The notes under the pieces are model-generated. The model worked only from the letters and a program-made list of their open reading frames with translations, ran no database searches and had not been told where the DNA came from. Shown in pieces: positions 30,590-37,427 of a DNA stretch of 40,705 nt. This stretch comes from Colidextribacter sp. OB.20 (lineage in GTDB: Bacteria; Bacillota; Clostridia; Oscillospirales; Oscillospiraceae). Numbering within the stretch: the first letter of the stretch is position 1; each line of letters opens with the position of its first letter. Made by a program: the position numbers and the translations under genes. Location: contig NZ_QWKG01000037.1 in NCBI RefSeq assembly GCF_009911595.1, positions 1 through 40,705 on the forward strand. The letters run 5' to 3'.

Positions 30590-32481
30590 ATGAAAATCAA
30601 ACTGGATTGACCCCACTGGAAGCGGAAAAGCCCCGCAAGTACGGCGGTGCTCCCACCAAGCAGGGCCTGGAGCTGTTTACCAAGCTGGCCCTCACCGAGG
30701 ACCATCTGCGCATTGCCGGTGTGCTGGTCGGCTCCGGTATCGTTTCGGATGACGTGTATATCGGGGACATGACGCAGCTGGTGGAGCCGGTGGGCGTCGG
30801 GACGTGCAGCGAGCCGATCCGAAACGGGGCCACGGTCAACATGACGGTGGAGGTCCGGTCCGACCTGAACAAGGACCTGCCCGACGGCATGACCATTCGG
30901 GAGTTTCTGATCCAGGCCTGGGACGGGGAGGAGAAGACCGCCATCTACTACGGCTGCCTGGCCGACTACCCCCAGTATATCGCCCCCTGGGAGGAGGGGT
31001 ATCTGGATGTGCGCCGCTACCCGATCTCCATCCGTCTGGCCCCGTCGGTAAAGGTGGAGCTGGATGACACTCTGCCCGGCGTGGTGATGACCATTGACGA
31101 CATCAAGGATTACTGTATCTCCACCCTTCTGCCCCAGCTTCTCACCGCCTCTCAAAAACAGATCGTCAACCACAATCTGACGGAGGACGCCCACCCCGAC
31201 CTGCGGAAGCAGATTGAGGAGGCCCAGCAGACAGCGGACGACGCGGCGTCCGCAGCGGCAAAGGCCCAGCAGACGGCGGACAGCGCGGTACAGGCGGCGG
31301 AGAACAATTCGGGCGGCTGCGCCCTGCGGATCACCTTCGCGGAGGTGTTCGCCGGGCAGACCTATACCGTCTCCAGTGGCGGGGAGAGCTACACCGGGAC
31401 CGTCCCCGAGGGGCTGGTTGTACAGGTTAAGCTGAAGCAGTGCGGCACGACCTACACCATCCGCTGCACCGATGCGGAGGGCGAGGAATATTCTTCCGCC
31501 GTGGTCACCGGGCCCTACTTCGGGCAGTACACCGCTTCGCTGCTCCCCTTCTCCGCCACCCTGGATGTTACGACCAGTCCAGACGCTGAAGTCGTAGCTG
31601 TTTGCGGAGGTCAGAGTATCAGCGGTACTGCCGGAGAATCTGGCTTCGTCTCCCTGACGCTGCCCGCCGCGGGGGCCTACACCGTCACCGCCGAGTTGGA
31701 CGGCCGCGCCGCCCGGGGGACCGTAGAGGCCGCAGAGAACGGCGGACGCTATTCCATCACGCTGGACATCCCCACTACTGTACCAAAAGAGGAGGCCGGT
31801 GTATTCGATGGACACTTCTACAGCCGTATTTTCGAACCGGAGGAATGGGCAAATGGGGCCTTGCGTGTCCCCCAGACAGTCCACGGTATCCAACCCAGGC
31901 AGAGCGCGTGCATCGGCACCCTGCACCAGCGGGTAGACCGGACCGCCCTGGACTACCTGGAGCAGACTGCCGCCCAGGGCCGCACTGCCATTACCAATGC
32001 GGTCAAGGCCGCCCTGAACGCCAACAGCTCCGCGCCCGGCACTTACCCTACGGCGGAGGACGGCCATGTTCAGCTGACCTGGAACCAGGTACAGTGCTAC
32101 ATCCTGGAGGGGACGCTGCTTGCGGCTGAGGCCGCCGCTTCCAAGGCCAGTGAAAAGGGCTTCAACTGGCAGGACAGGGATACCACGGGGGCCCCGGAGA
32201 CGGCCACTCTGGACGCAGTACTCACTGCTGCCTACCTGCCCGCCCTAGGCGGGGCTACAACGGGGATGGACAACCTGTGTACGGCCGCCGTCCTTCAAGG
32301 GCTGCGCCTGCGGAGAAAAGCCACCGGCGTGGGGACTGTGACCAGGTATGACCTGGACGGCGCTATGGTCGCCAACACCTGGGCGGCGATGGAGAGCCGG
32401 ATTCACTGGGACCTGGAGGCAAAGGCGTTGGTACTGGAGGGAAGCGCACCCTTCGCCGGCGAGCTGATGGTGGTGGGATGA
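30586..32481 (+). CDS. Putative tail fibre / receptor-binding protein
   Basis: A 631-residue protein whose ATG overlaps the stop of gpI, the usual site for the fibre gene. The N-terminal about 200 residues look like a baseplate-attachment domain (GGAPTKQGLELFTKLALTED). A coiled-coil repeat follows (IEEAQQTADDAASAAAKAQQ). Two Ig-like or PEGA-like beta domains lie at about 240-410 (FAGQTYTVSSGGESYTG; TTSPDAEVVAVCGGQSISG). The C-terminal region is alpha/beta and probably binds the receptor. No separate fibre chaperone is recognised downstream. Confidence 0.7.
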   Translation: MNENQTGLTPLEAEKPRKYGGAPTKQGLELFTKLALTEDHLRIAGVLVGSGIVSDDVYIGDMTQLVEPVGVGTCSEPIRNGATVNMTVEVRSDLNKDLPDGMTIREFLIQAWDGEEKTAIYYGCLADYPQYIAPWEEGYLDVRRYPISIRLAPSVKVELDDTLPGVVMTIDDIKDYCISTLLPQLLTASQKQIVNHNLTEDAHPDLRKQIEEAQQTADDAASAAAKAQQTADSAVQAAENNSGGCALRITFAEVFAGQTYTVSSGGESYTGTVPEGLVVQVKLKQCGTTYTIRCTDAEGEEYSSAVVTGPYFGQYTASLLPFSATLDVTTSPDAEVVAVCGGQSISGTAGESGFVSLTLPAAGAYTVTAELDGRAARGTVEAAENGGRYSITLDIPTTVPKEEAGVFDGHFYSRIFEPEEWANGALRVPQTVHGIQPRQSACIGTLHQRVDRTALDYLEQTAAQGRTAITNAVKAALNANSSAPGTYPTAEDGHVQLTWNQVQCYILEGTLLAAEAAASKASEKGFNWQDRDTTGAPETATLDAVLTAAYLPALGGATTGMDNLCTAAVLQGLRLRRKATGVGTVTRYDLDGAMVANTWAAMESRIHWDLEAKALVLEGSAPFAGELMVVG

Positions 32482-33608
32482 GCGCCCTGGAAGAGAACCG
32501 GGCCCAGCTGGCCAAGCTCCAGGCCCGGATGAAGGAGTACCAGGTACAGCTGAAGGCGGAGACAGATTCTCAGCGGCGGGCGGCACTGAAGGCGAAAATC
32601 TCCGGCTATCGGGCGGCCATCCGGGATGTGCAGGTGCAGATCGACCACCTGGACCCGCCGGCGGCCCGCAGGGCCAGGAGGGAGCAGCGGAAGCGTCTGG
32701 ACATCGGGGCTCTGAACTTCGACTTTTTCGAGAGGTCCGGCGCCTGCTGGAGCGATATCGAAGGCCACAGCTGGCAGCAGGTGGAGGCCGGAGACTTTGT
32801 GGAGTTGGGCACAGGTATGGACCGGCTTCAAAGCTGGCTGGCCGAGGGGGCCCAGCGCCTCACCGACCGGCAGCGGCTCTACATAGACGCCTACTACAAC
32901 CGGGGGTTCTCTCTGGAACTGATTGCCCAGGAGCAGGGGGTGGACAACTCCACCGTGGCCCGGGTGATTAAAAACGGCATGACCAGGATGCAGGAGTGGG
33001 TGGAGGCCAAGAAGCTGATCTCCACCTGCGCCGACGGCAAGGGCGGCTTTGACTGGAAGCGGTATTTGGACCAAGTCCCCGTCCTCACCGACCGTCAGCG
33101 GCAGCTCATGCTGTTGGTCCTCTCCCAATTCCCCAAAAGTCAGGCGGAGCTGGCGGACAAGCTGGAAATCCAGAAAAGCACAGTCTGCCGGACGCTGGCC
33201 CGGGCGGGACACACCATCCGCCGGCTGGACGTCCGGGGCGGCCCGCCCCTCTCCCGGCCGGAAATTCGGGAGTGGGACCAGGCGGACAAGTTCTCCCTGG
33301 CGCTCCAGACCGGGATGCCGCTGTATTTTTACTACCGCTTCTGCTTCCGGGGCCAACAGGTGGGCGGCGTGAGCCGGTACAACTATGAGCTGTCCCGCCG
33401 GCGGGAGGCCGGCGTCTCCCCGGAGGAGGTGGCCAGGGAGCTGGGCCTGAAGCCCAAGACGGTCCGGTCCGCCTACAGCCGCCTCAAACGGCAATGTGTC
33501 CAAGTTGGGCACATTCCCGCCCCCAAAGACGGCAGTATCGGGGCCCGGCTGGACCCGGAGACCTATGTGAAGCTGCAAAGGCTGGTGACGGGCTGTGCTG
33601 GTACATAA
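32478..33608 (+). CDS. Sigma-factor region 4-like regulator with two HTH domains
   Basis: A 376-residue protein. It begins with a coiled coil (ENRAQLAKLQARMKEYQVQL). At about 128-175 there is a sigma region 4-type HTH (LTDRQRLYIDAYYNRGFSLE ... NSTVARVIKNGMTRM) and at about 202-240 a second, (LTDRQRQLMLLVLSQFPKSQ ... EIQKSTVCRTLARAG). A third possible HTH lies near 310 (SPEEVARELGLKPKTVRSAY). It probably controls transcription, maybe of late genes, though it sits at the end of the late operon. A palindrome copy lies in its 3' part. Confidence 0.7.
   Translation: MSALEENRAQLAKLQARMKEYQVQLKAETDSQRRAALKAKISGYRAAIRDVQVQIDHLDPPAARRARREQRKRLDIGALNFDFFERSGACWSDIEGHSWQQVEAGDFVELGTGMDRLQSWLAEGAQRLTDRQRLYIDAYYNRGFSLELIAQEQGVDNSTVARVIKNGMTRMQEWVEAKKLISTCADGKGGFDWKRYLDQVPVLTDRQRQLMLLVLSQFPKSQAELADKLEIQKSTVCRTLARAGHTIRRLDVRGGPPLSRPEIREWDQADKFSLALQTGMPLYFYYRFCFRGQQVGGVSRYNYELSRRREAGVSPEEVARELGLKPKTVRSAYSRLKRQCVQVGHIPAPKDGSIGARLDPETYVKLQRLVTGCAGT
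33493..33515. repeat. parS-like palindrome, copy 5 (inside the sigma-like gene)
   Basis: AATGTGTCCAA-G-TTGGGCACATT: 11-base arms with one mismatch (T33499 against G33509). It encodes CVQVGHI between the last HTH and the C-terminus. Confidence 0.65.
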
Positions 33609-34010
33609 GGCCACTATGGGGGTGCTGGACAGGATTTGGGAAGGGCAGTACGCCAGAGGTCCGGACGGTACTCAAATCCCGGTAGACCGGCCGGCGGCCC
33701 TCTCCGATGTGGAGGACCCGGAGGCCTGGTGGGAAATTCCGTCCCAGGGAGCTCTGGCCCGGAAAGTTAGGCGCTATTACCCTCTTCTGCGCCCTGTGGT
33801 GGACAAGGAGGGCGGTCTGGTGGAGGTGGTCCCCTCTGCCCTGATGAGGACCAGGAGGCCGCAGAGAGGGCCAGAAAGGTCAAAGCGGCCAGGACACAGG
33901 AGGCCGCCCGCCGGGGCTACCGGAAAGCCGGCAAGGTGCGGCCTCTGGGGCTTATGTCGTTCCTTAGTTGCACGCCCCCATGCAACAAACCGGGGGCTGC
34001 ACAGGAATAA
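33595..34010 (+). pseudogene. Hypothetical protein gene with a one-base deletion
   Basis: The frame starts at GTG 33595 or ATG 33616 and reads VLDRIWEGQYARGPDGTQIP to LVEVVP near 33832. It then becomes arginine- and proline-rich noise running to 34134 through the start of the next gene. The alternative frame reads CPDEDQEAAERARKVKAART and ends LMSFLSCTPPCNKPGAAQE at TAA 34008-34010, before the next ribosome binding site. A fifth C in the run at 33833-33836 would restore a 138-residue protein. No family is recognised; the C-terminal half is a basic helix. Confidence 0.6.
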
Positions 34011-34051
34011 AGAAAGGGCCATCCGGCCCGGAAAGAGAGGAGTCATTCATC

Positions 34052-34546
34052 ATGAGTATGTATGGAATCGAGGCCCATATCTGCGGAGTGCCCTGTGCCA
34101 TGGTGCTGCGGGGCTCTGCCAATGGCTACTATGAGGCCGTGTTCGAGCGGGAGCGGGCCAGCCTGGAGGAGATCGAGGCCATCAACTGGGCCCAACCAAT
34201 CATTGAGGGGAGCTGTCTCCTGCCTGTTGGCTACGGCTTCACGGCGCAGGACATCTCCTACAGCTCCAACACCCGGAGCTATACCGTCTCCCTGAAGGTG
34301 GCGGAGCAGTTCCTGGGGGATGTGGCCGGTTTCCAGGCCCAGGTGGACGAGCTGACCGCCGACGTGACCAGCCAGGTCACCACGATCCAGGAGCAGGAAC
34401 AGACCATTCAGACCCAGGCTGAGACCATCCAGGCGCTGGAGGGCCAGCTGGAGGAGGCGGACGAGGCTCTAATTGCCCTGTATGAGGCGCAGAGCCTCAG
34501 CCGGGATGTTCAGGACAACCCAGACGACGGGGAGGTGAGCGCATGA
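34052..34546 (+). CDS. Hypothetical protein with a C-terminal coiled coil
   Basis: A 164-residue protein; ATG 34052 follows AGAGAGGAGTCATTC. The first about 90 residues are a compact domain (IEAHICGVPCAMVLRGSANG, SYSSNTRSYTVSLKVAEQF). Residues 95-150 are a regular coiled coil (VTTIQEQEQTIQTQAETIQA). It lies between the tail and lysis genes, like small tail-associated proteins (XkdW-type position). Function unknown. Confidence 0.55.
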   Translation: MSMYGIEAHICGVPCAMVLRGSANGYYEAVFERERASLEEIEAINWAQPIIEGSCLLPVGYGFTAQDISYSSNTRSYTVSLKVAEQFLGDVAGFQAQVDELTADVTSQVTTIQEQEQTIQTQAETIQALEGQLEEADEALIALYEAQSLSRDVQDNPDDGEVSA

Positions 34547-34665
34547 ACATGGCGGTTGTAAAGAGCTACTGGCGGAGCATTCAGCGGGGCACCAGGACCC
34601 TTGAGGATGTTCCAGAGCCGCTTCGGGAGGCGGTGTCCAAGTTGGACACCGGAGAGGAGGCCTGA
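34543..34665 (+). CDS. XkdX-like / CD1375-like small phage protein
   Basis: A 40-residue frame overlapping the previous stop (ATGA). The pattern MAVVKSYWRSIQRGTRTLED followed by VPEPLREAV matches the very small proteins (K-x-x-Y-x-x-G-x-x-x-L-x-x-V-P) found between tail and holin genes in Bacillota phages. Role unknown. The perfect palindrome at 34631-34651 lies in its last codons. Confidence 0.65.
   Translation: MNMAVVKSYWRSIQRGTRTLEDVPEPLREAVSKLDTGEEA
34631..34651. repeat. parS-like palindrome, copy 6 (perfect, variant arms)
   Basis: CGGTGTCCAA-G-TTGGACACCG, perfect 10-base arms. It differs from the main form by the paired change CC to TC on both arms, so symmetry is kept while sequence changes. 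It encodes VSKLDT. Confidence 0.65.
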
Positions 34666-34667
34666 CC

Positions 34668-34952
34668 ATGGAAGTGACTATTAATACGGACACGCTGATT
34701 ACTTTAGCGTCGCTGCTGGCCGCCTTTACCAGCCTCGGAGGTGTAATCGTCTGGTGGATTAAATTCATCGAACGGGACAAACGGCAGGATCAGGAGCTGA
34801 AAGCCATCCGCAAAGAGCAGACCCTAATCTGCTATGGGTTACTGGCCTGTCTAAAGGGCTTAAAGGAGCAGGGCTGCAACGGTCCGGTCACCGAGGCTAT
34901 GAACAAGATGGAAAAGCACCTCAATCAGGCTGCACATGACGAGGAAACATGA
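34668..34952 (+). CDS. Holin-associated single-span membrane protein
   Basis: A 94-residue protein whose ATG is two bases after the previous stop, GAGAGGAGGCCTGACC upstream. One transmembrane helix (ITLASLLAAFTSLGGVIVWW) is followed by a charged helix (IERDKRQDQELKAIRKEQTL) and a C-terminal region (GLKEQGCNGPVTEAMNKMEK). Proteins of this form precede holin and endolysin genes in gut clostridial phages, from memory. It may be an antiholin or accessory of lysis. Confidence 0.6.
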   Translation: MEVTINTDTLITLASLLAAFTSLGGVIVWWIKFIERDKRQDQELKAIRKEQTLICYGLLACLKGLKEQGCNGPVTEAMNKMEKHLNQAAHDEET

Positions 34953-34987
34953 CAGAAAGATAATTTATGAAAAGGGAGGCTTACGCC

Positions 34988-35395
34988 ATGACGACCATCT
35001 TGATTGCCGTCGGGTCGCTGGTGGCGGGCGTCGTTCTGGGTATCACATACAGTACGGTGACGATCCGGCGCCTGCGCCGCCGGGTGAAGGAACTGCGGGA
35101 AATCATCAGGGAGGGCCTGCCACCAGATAGGCCGGAGACGATGAAGCGGTATGTTTGGGCCTGCGTCATAAACGGCTTTGCCTGGGTATGGTGCAGCTAC
35201 ATCCTGGCCGCGCTGGACAAGGTGCAAATCGCGGAAGAGCTGTCGAAGGTTGCCCTTGCTGAAATCATTGTGCCGGTGGCGGTATACGCCGGTAAGTCCG
35301 TGCTGGAGAATTTGAGCAAAAATAACCGCTGGCCGGACAAGGGAGACACACCAGAAGCGGATCCGGAGGACGCGGAACCGCCGGGTATGGGATAG
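34988..35395 (+). CDS. Membrane protein of the lysis cassette
   Basis: A 135-residue protein from ATG 34988 with GGGAGG upstream (ATG 34967 is an alternative). It has an N-terminal transmembrane helix (ILIAVGSLVAGVVLGITY), a basic helix (TIRRLRRRVKELREIIREG), a second hydrophobic stretch (WACVINGFAWVWCSYILAAL) and an acidic proline-rich tail. It could be a holin or regulator of lysis; the exact role is not clear. Confidence 0.55.
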   Translation: MTTILIAVGSLVAGVVLGITYSTVTIRRLRRRVKELREIIREGLPPDRPETMKRYVWACVINGFAWVWCSYILAALDKVQIAEELSKVALAEIIVPVAVYAGKSVLENLSKNNRWPDKGDTPEADPEDAEPPGMG

Positions 35396-35412
35396 CGGAA
35401 GGAGCTTTACAA

Positions 35413-36744
35413 ATGACAGAAAGGGAAATGTACGATTACCTGGTGAAAGCGGGAATGACGCCCACCGGGGCCTGCGGGGCACTGGGGAATATCCAGGCGG
35501 AAAGCGGCGCGATTGCCAACAACCTCCAGAACTCCTATGAAAAGAAGCTGGGGTATACGGACGCCGCCTACACGGCGGCGGTGGACAGCGGGACTTACAC
35601 GGGGTTTGACACCGACCGGGCCGGGTATGGGCTGTGCCAGTGGACCTATCCGGCGCGAAAGAAGAACCTGCGTCTTTTCGCCAAACATGCAGGTAAGAGC
35701 ATCGGGGACGCGGAAATGCAGTTGGGCTTTTTCCTGAAAGAACTGCGGGAAAGTTTTCCGGCGGTACTGGCCGTGCTGAAAACGGCAAAGACCGTGAGGG
35801 AGGCGTCGGACGCCATGCTCTTGAAGTTTGAGCGGCCCGCAGACCAGAGCGTGCAGAACTGCGAGCGCCGGGCCAAACTGGGACAGGAATACTTTGACAA
35901 ATATACAAGAAAAGGAAGCGACAGCAATATGGGATTTTCCAACAGCCCGCTGGCGGCGGTGACACTGATCTCTCCCAACAGGACCGTAAACCGGAACCAC
36001 GTCATTGATACTATCACCATCCACTGCTATGTTGGCCAGGTGACCGTCGAGCGGGGCCTGAATGGTTTCGCCAAAAAGGAGCGGCAGGCGTCCTGCAACT
36101 ACGTCATTGGCTGCGATGGTAGAATCGGCCTGTGCGTGGAGGAGAAGGACCGATCCTGGTGCTCCGGGGGGTATGACAAGAAGGGCAACCCAATCCGGGT
36201 GAACGGCATATCGGGCAAGTCCAACGACTATCAGGCTGTCACCATCGAGGTGGCAAGCGACAACAAACACCCCTACGCCATCACCGATAAGGCTATGGCG
36301 GCTCTGATTGAGCTATGCGCCGACATCTGCCGGCGGAACGGCATCAAGAAACTGTTGTGGAAGGGTGATAAGAAGTTGGTAGGCAAAGTGGACCAGCAGA
36401 ACCTCACCGTCCATCGCTGGTTCGCAAACAAAGCCTGTCCCGGGGATTACATCTACCAGCGGCTCGGCGACATCGCTGCCAAGGTGAACGCCAAGCTGGG
36501 GGTCTCTGGTACGTCCCTGGCACCTGATGCCCCAGTGAGCAAGGTCCCGTACAAGGTCCGTATCACCGCCACCGGCCTGCGCATCCGCCAGGGCCCCAAC
36601 ACCGACGCCACCATTGTCCAGAAGGCCATCGCCCCCGGCGTCTACACCATCGTCAGTGAGGCCACCGGCAAGGGTGCCACCCTCTGGGGTAAGCTGAAAT
36701 CCGGTCTCGGCTGGGTGTCCCTGGACTACTGCAAAAAAATTTAG
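35413..36744 (+). CDS. Endolysin with lysozyme, amidase and SH3-like domains
   Basis: A 443-residue protein, AAGGAG before the ATG. Residues 1-160: phage tail-type lysozyme (MYDYLVKAGMTPTGACGALG then NIQAESG with the probable catalytic Glu, GYGLCQWTYPARKKNLRLFA). Residues about 190-360: amidase-2 domain with zinc ligands H204 (TIHCY), H334 (HRWF) and C342 (ACPGD). Residues about 378-443: SH3b cell-wall-binding domain (YKVRITATGLRIRQGPNTDA, GWVSLDYCKKI). It would cut both the glycan and the peptide bond. No signal peptide is present, so it depends on a holin. Confidence 0.9.
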   Translation: MTEREMYDYLVKAGMTPTGACGALGNIQAESGAIANNLQNSYEKKLGYTDAAYTAAVDSGTYTGFDTDRAGYGLCQWTYPARKKNLRLFAKHAGKSIGDAEMQLGFFLKELRESFPAVLAVLKTAKTVREASDAMLLKFERPADQSVQNCERRAKLGQEYFDKYTRKGSDSNMGFSNSPLAAVTLISPNRTVNRNHVIDTITIHCYVGQVTVERGLNGFAKKERQASCNYVIGCDGRIGLCVEEKDRSWCSGGYDKKGNPIRVNGISGKSNDYQAVTIEVASDNKHPYAITDKAMAALIELCADICRRNGIKKLLWKGDKKLVGKVDQQNLTVHRWFANKACPGDYIYQRLGDIAAKVNAKLGVSGTSLAPDAPVSKVPYKVRITATGLRIRQGPNTDATIVQKAIAPGVYTIVSEATGKGATLWGKLKSGLGWVSLDYCKKI

Positions 36745-36756
36745 GAGGAAATATCT

Positions 36757-37089
36757 ATGGAAAATCTGATTCAAAACATTCCTGTGGCGGCGGCGCTGGT
36801 GCTGCCGGTAGTGCTGGTCTTGATGGTGGTAACTAACATCATCGTGGAGGTGCTGAAAAAGCTGACCTGGGGGAAGCTGCCCACAAATGTCTTGGCCTTT
36901 GCTGTGGCCATGGTGGTGACGCTGCTGGTGTTCTTTGCCGCCTGCCAAATCATGGGCGTGGCCGTGATTTGGTACATGGTGGTGGCCGCTATCATACTGG
37001 GCGTGTTCGTGGCCTATGCAGCTATGTTTGGTTTTGATAAACTGAAGCAAACCCTGGAGCAGATCAACAGCATCAAGCAAAATAAATAA
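36757..37089 (+). CDS. Holin-like membrane protein
   Basis: A 110-residue protein with AGGAGG before the ATG and three hydrophobic segments (ALVLPVVLVLMVVTNIIV; VLAFAVAMVVTLLVFFAA; VIWYMVVAAIILGVFVAY), then a charged end (DKLKQTLEQINSIKQNK). This is the layout of a class I holin, though it follows rather than precedes the endolysin. It is the last phage gene before the tRNA. Confidence 0.75.
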   Translation: MENLIQNIPVAAALVLPVVLVLMVVTNIIVEVLKKLTWGKLPTNVLAFAVAMVVTLLVFFAACQIMGVAVIWYMVVAAIILGVFVAYAAMFGFDKLKQTLEQINSIKQNK

Positions 37090-37128
37090 CGGGTCGCACT
37101 CCTAACAGAGATTAGCGCACCCGTTTGG
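37088..37128 (+). terminator. Probable terminator of the late operon
   Basis: AACGGGT-CGC (37088-37097) can pair with GCG-C-ACCCGTT (37115-37125), followed by only TGG, so the U-tract is poor. It begins at the holin stop codon. Confidence 0.5.
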
Positions 37129-37264
37129 CTCAGATTAGTACCAGCAGCAGTACCAGCACCCAAGTGCCGAAAAGTACTTATTTTTGCCCTGTTCGGCACA
37201 AACTGAACGCAACAAAAAACCGCCGAAAGTCCTTGAAACACAAGGCTTTCGGCGGGTTTTTCAT
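37129..37264. other. Right prophage-chromosome junction region
   Basis: No gene. It contains an 8-bp inverted repeat GTGCCGAA/TTCGGCAC (37164-37171, 37192-37199) and the tRNA terminator. The phage border should lie here or in the tRNA 3' end, but the other attachment end is outside the window, so the core cannot be defined. Confidence 0.4.
37214..37261 (-). terminator. Bidirectional terminator downstream of tRNA-Arg
   Basis: CCGCCGAAAG (37220-37229) pairs with CTTTCGGCGG (37246-37255), with an inner CCTTG/CAAGG stem and AAACA loop. A-run on the left and T-run on the right make it work on both strands; it starts 10 bases past the tRNA 3' end. Confidence 0.88.
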
Positions 37265-37341
37265 TGGCACGCCCGAAGGGACTCGAACCCCCAACATTCA
37301 GAACCGGAATCTGACGCTCTATCCAATTGAACTACGGACGC
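37265..37341 (-). tRNA. tRNA-Arg (anticodon CCG)
   Basis: The 77-base cloverleaf is complete: acceptor GCGTCCG with CGGGCGT (first pair G-U), D arm GTTCAATTGGATAGAGC, anticodon stem TCAGA/TCTGA with loop TTCCGGT giving anticodon CCG, T arm with GTTCGAGTC, and encoded CCA. It reads the rare CGG codon. The 3' end faces the prophage, the usual orientation for integration at a tRNA 3' end that is rebuilt by the phage. Confidence 0.95.
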
Positions 37342-37427
37342 ACATCTCAAAGACGCTATGTAGTATAGCACCTTTGAGCCTTTTTGTAAAGAGGTAAATT
37401 CCTATTTTGGGGCAAAAATCCAAAAGC

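Noticed and set aside
32805..32813. Half palindrome TTGGGCACA
   Set aside because: Only the right arm matches the dispersed family; the left arm does not, so it is not counted as a site.
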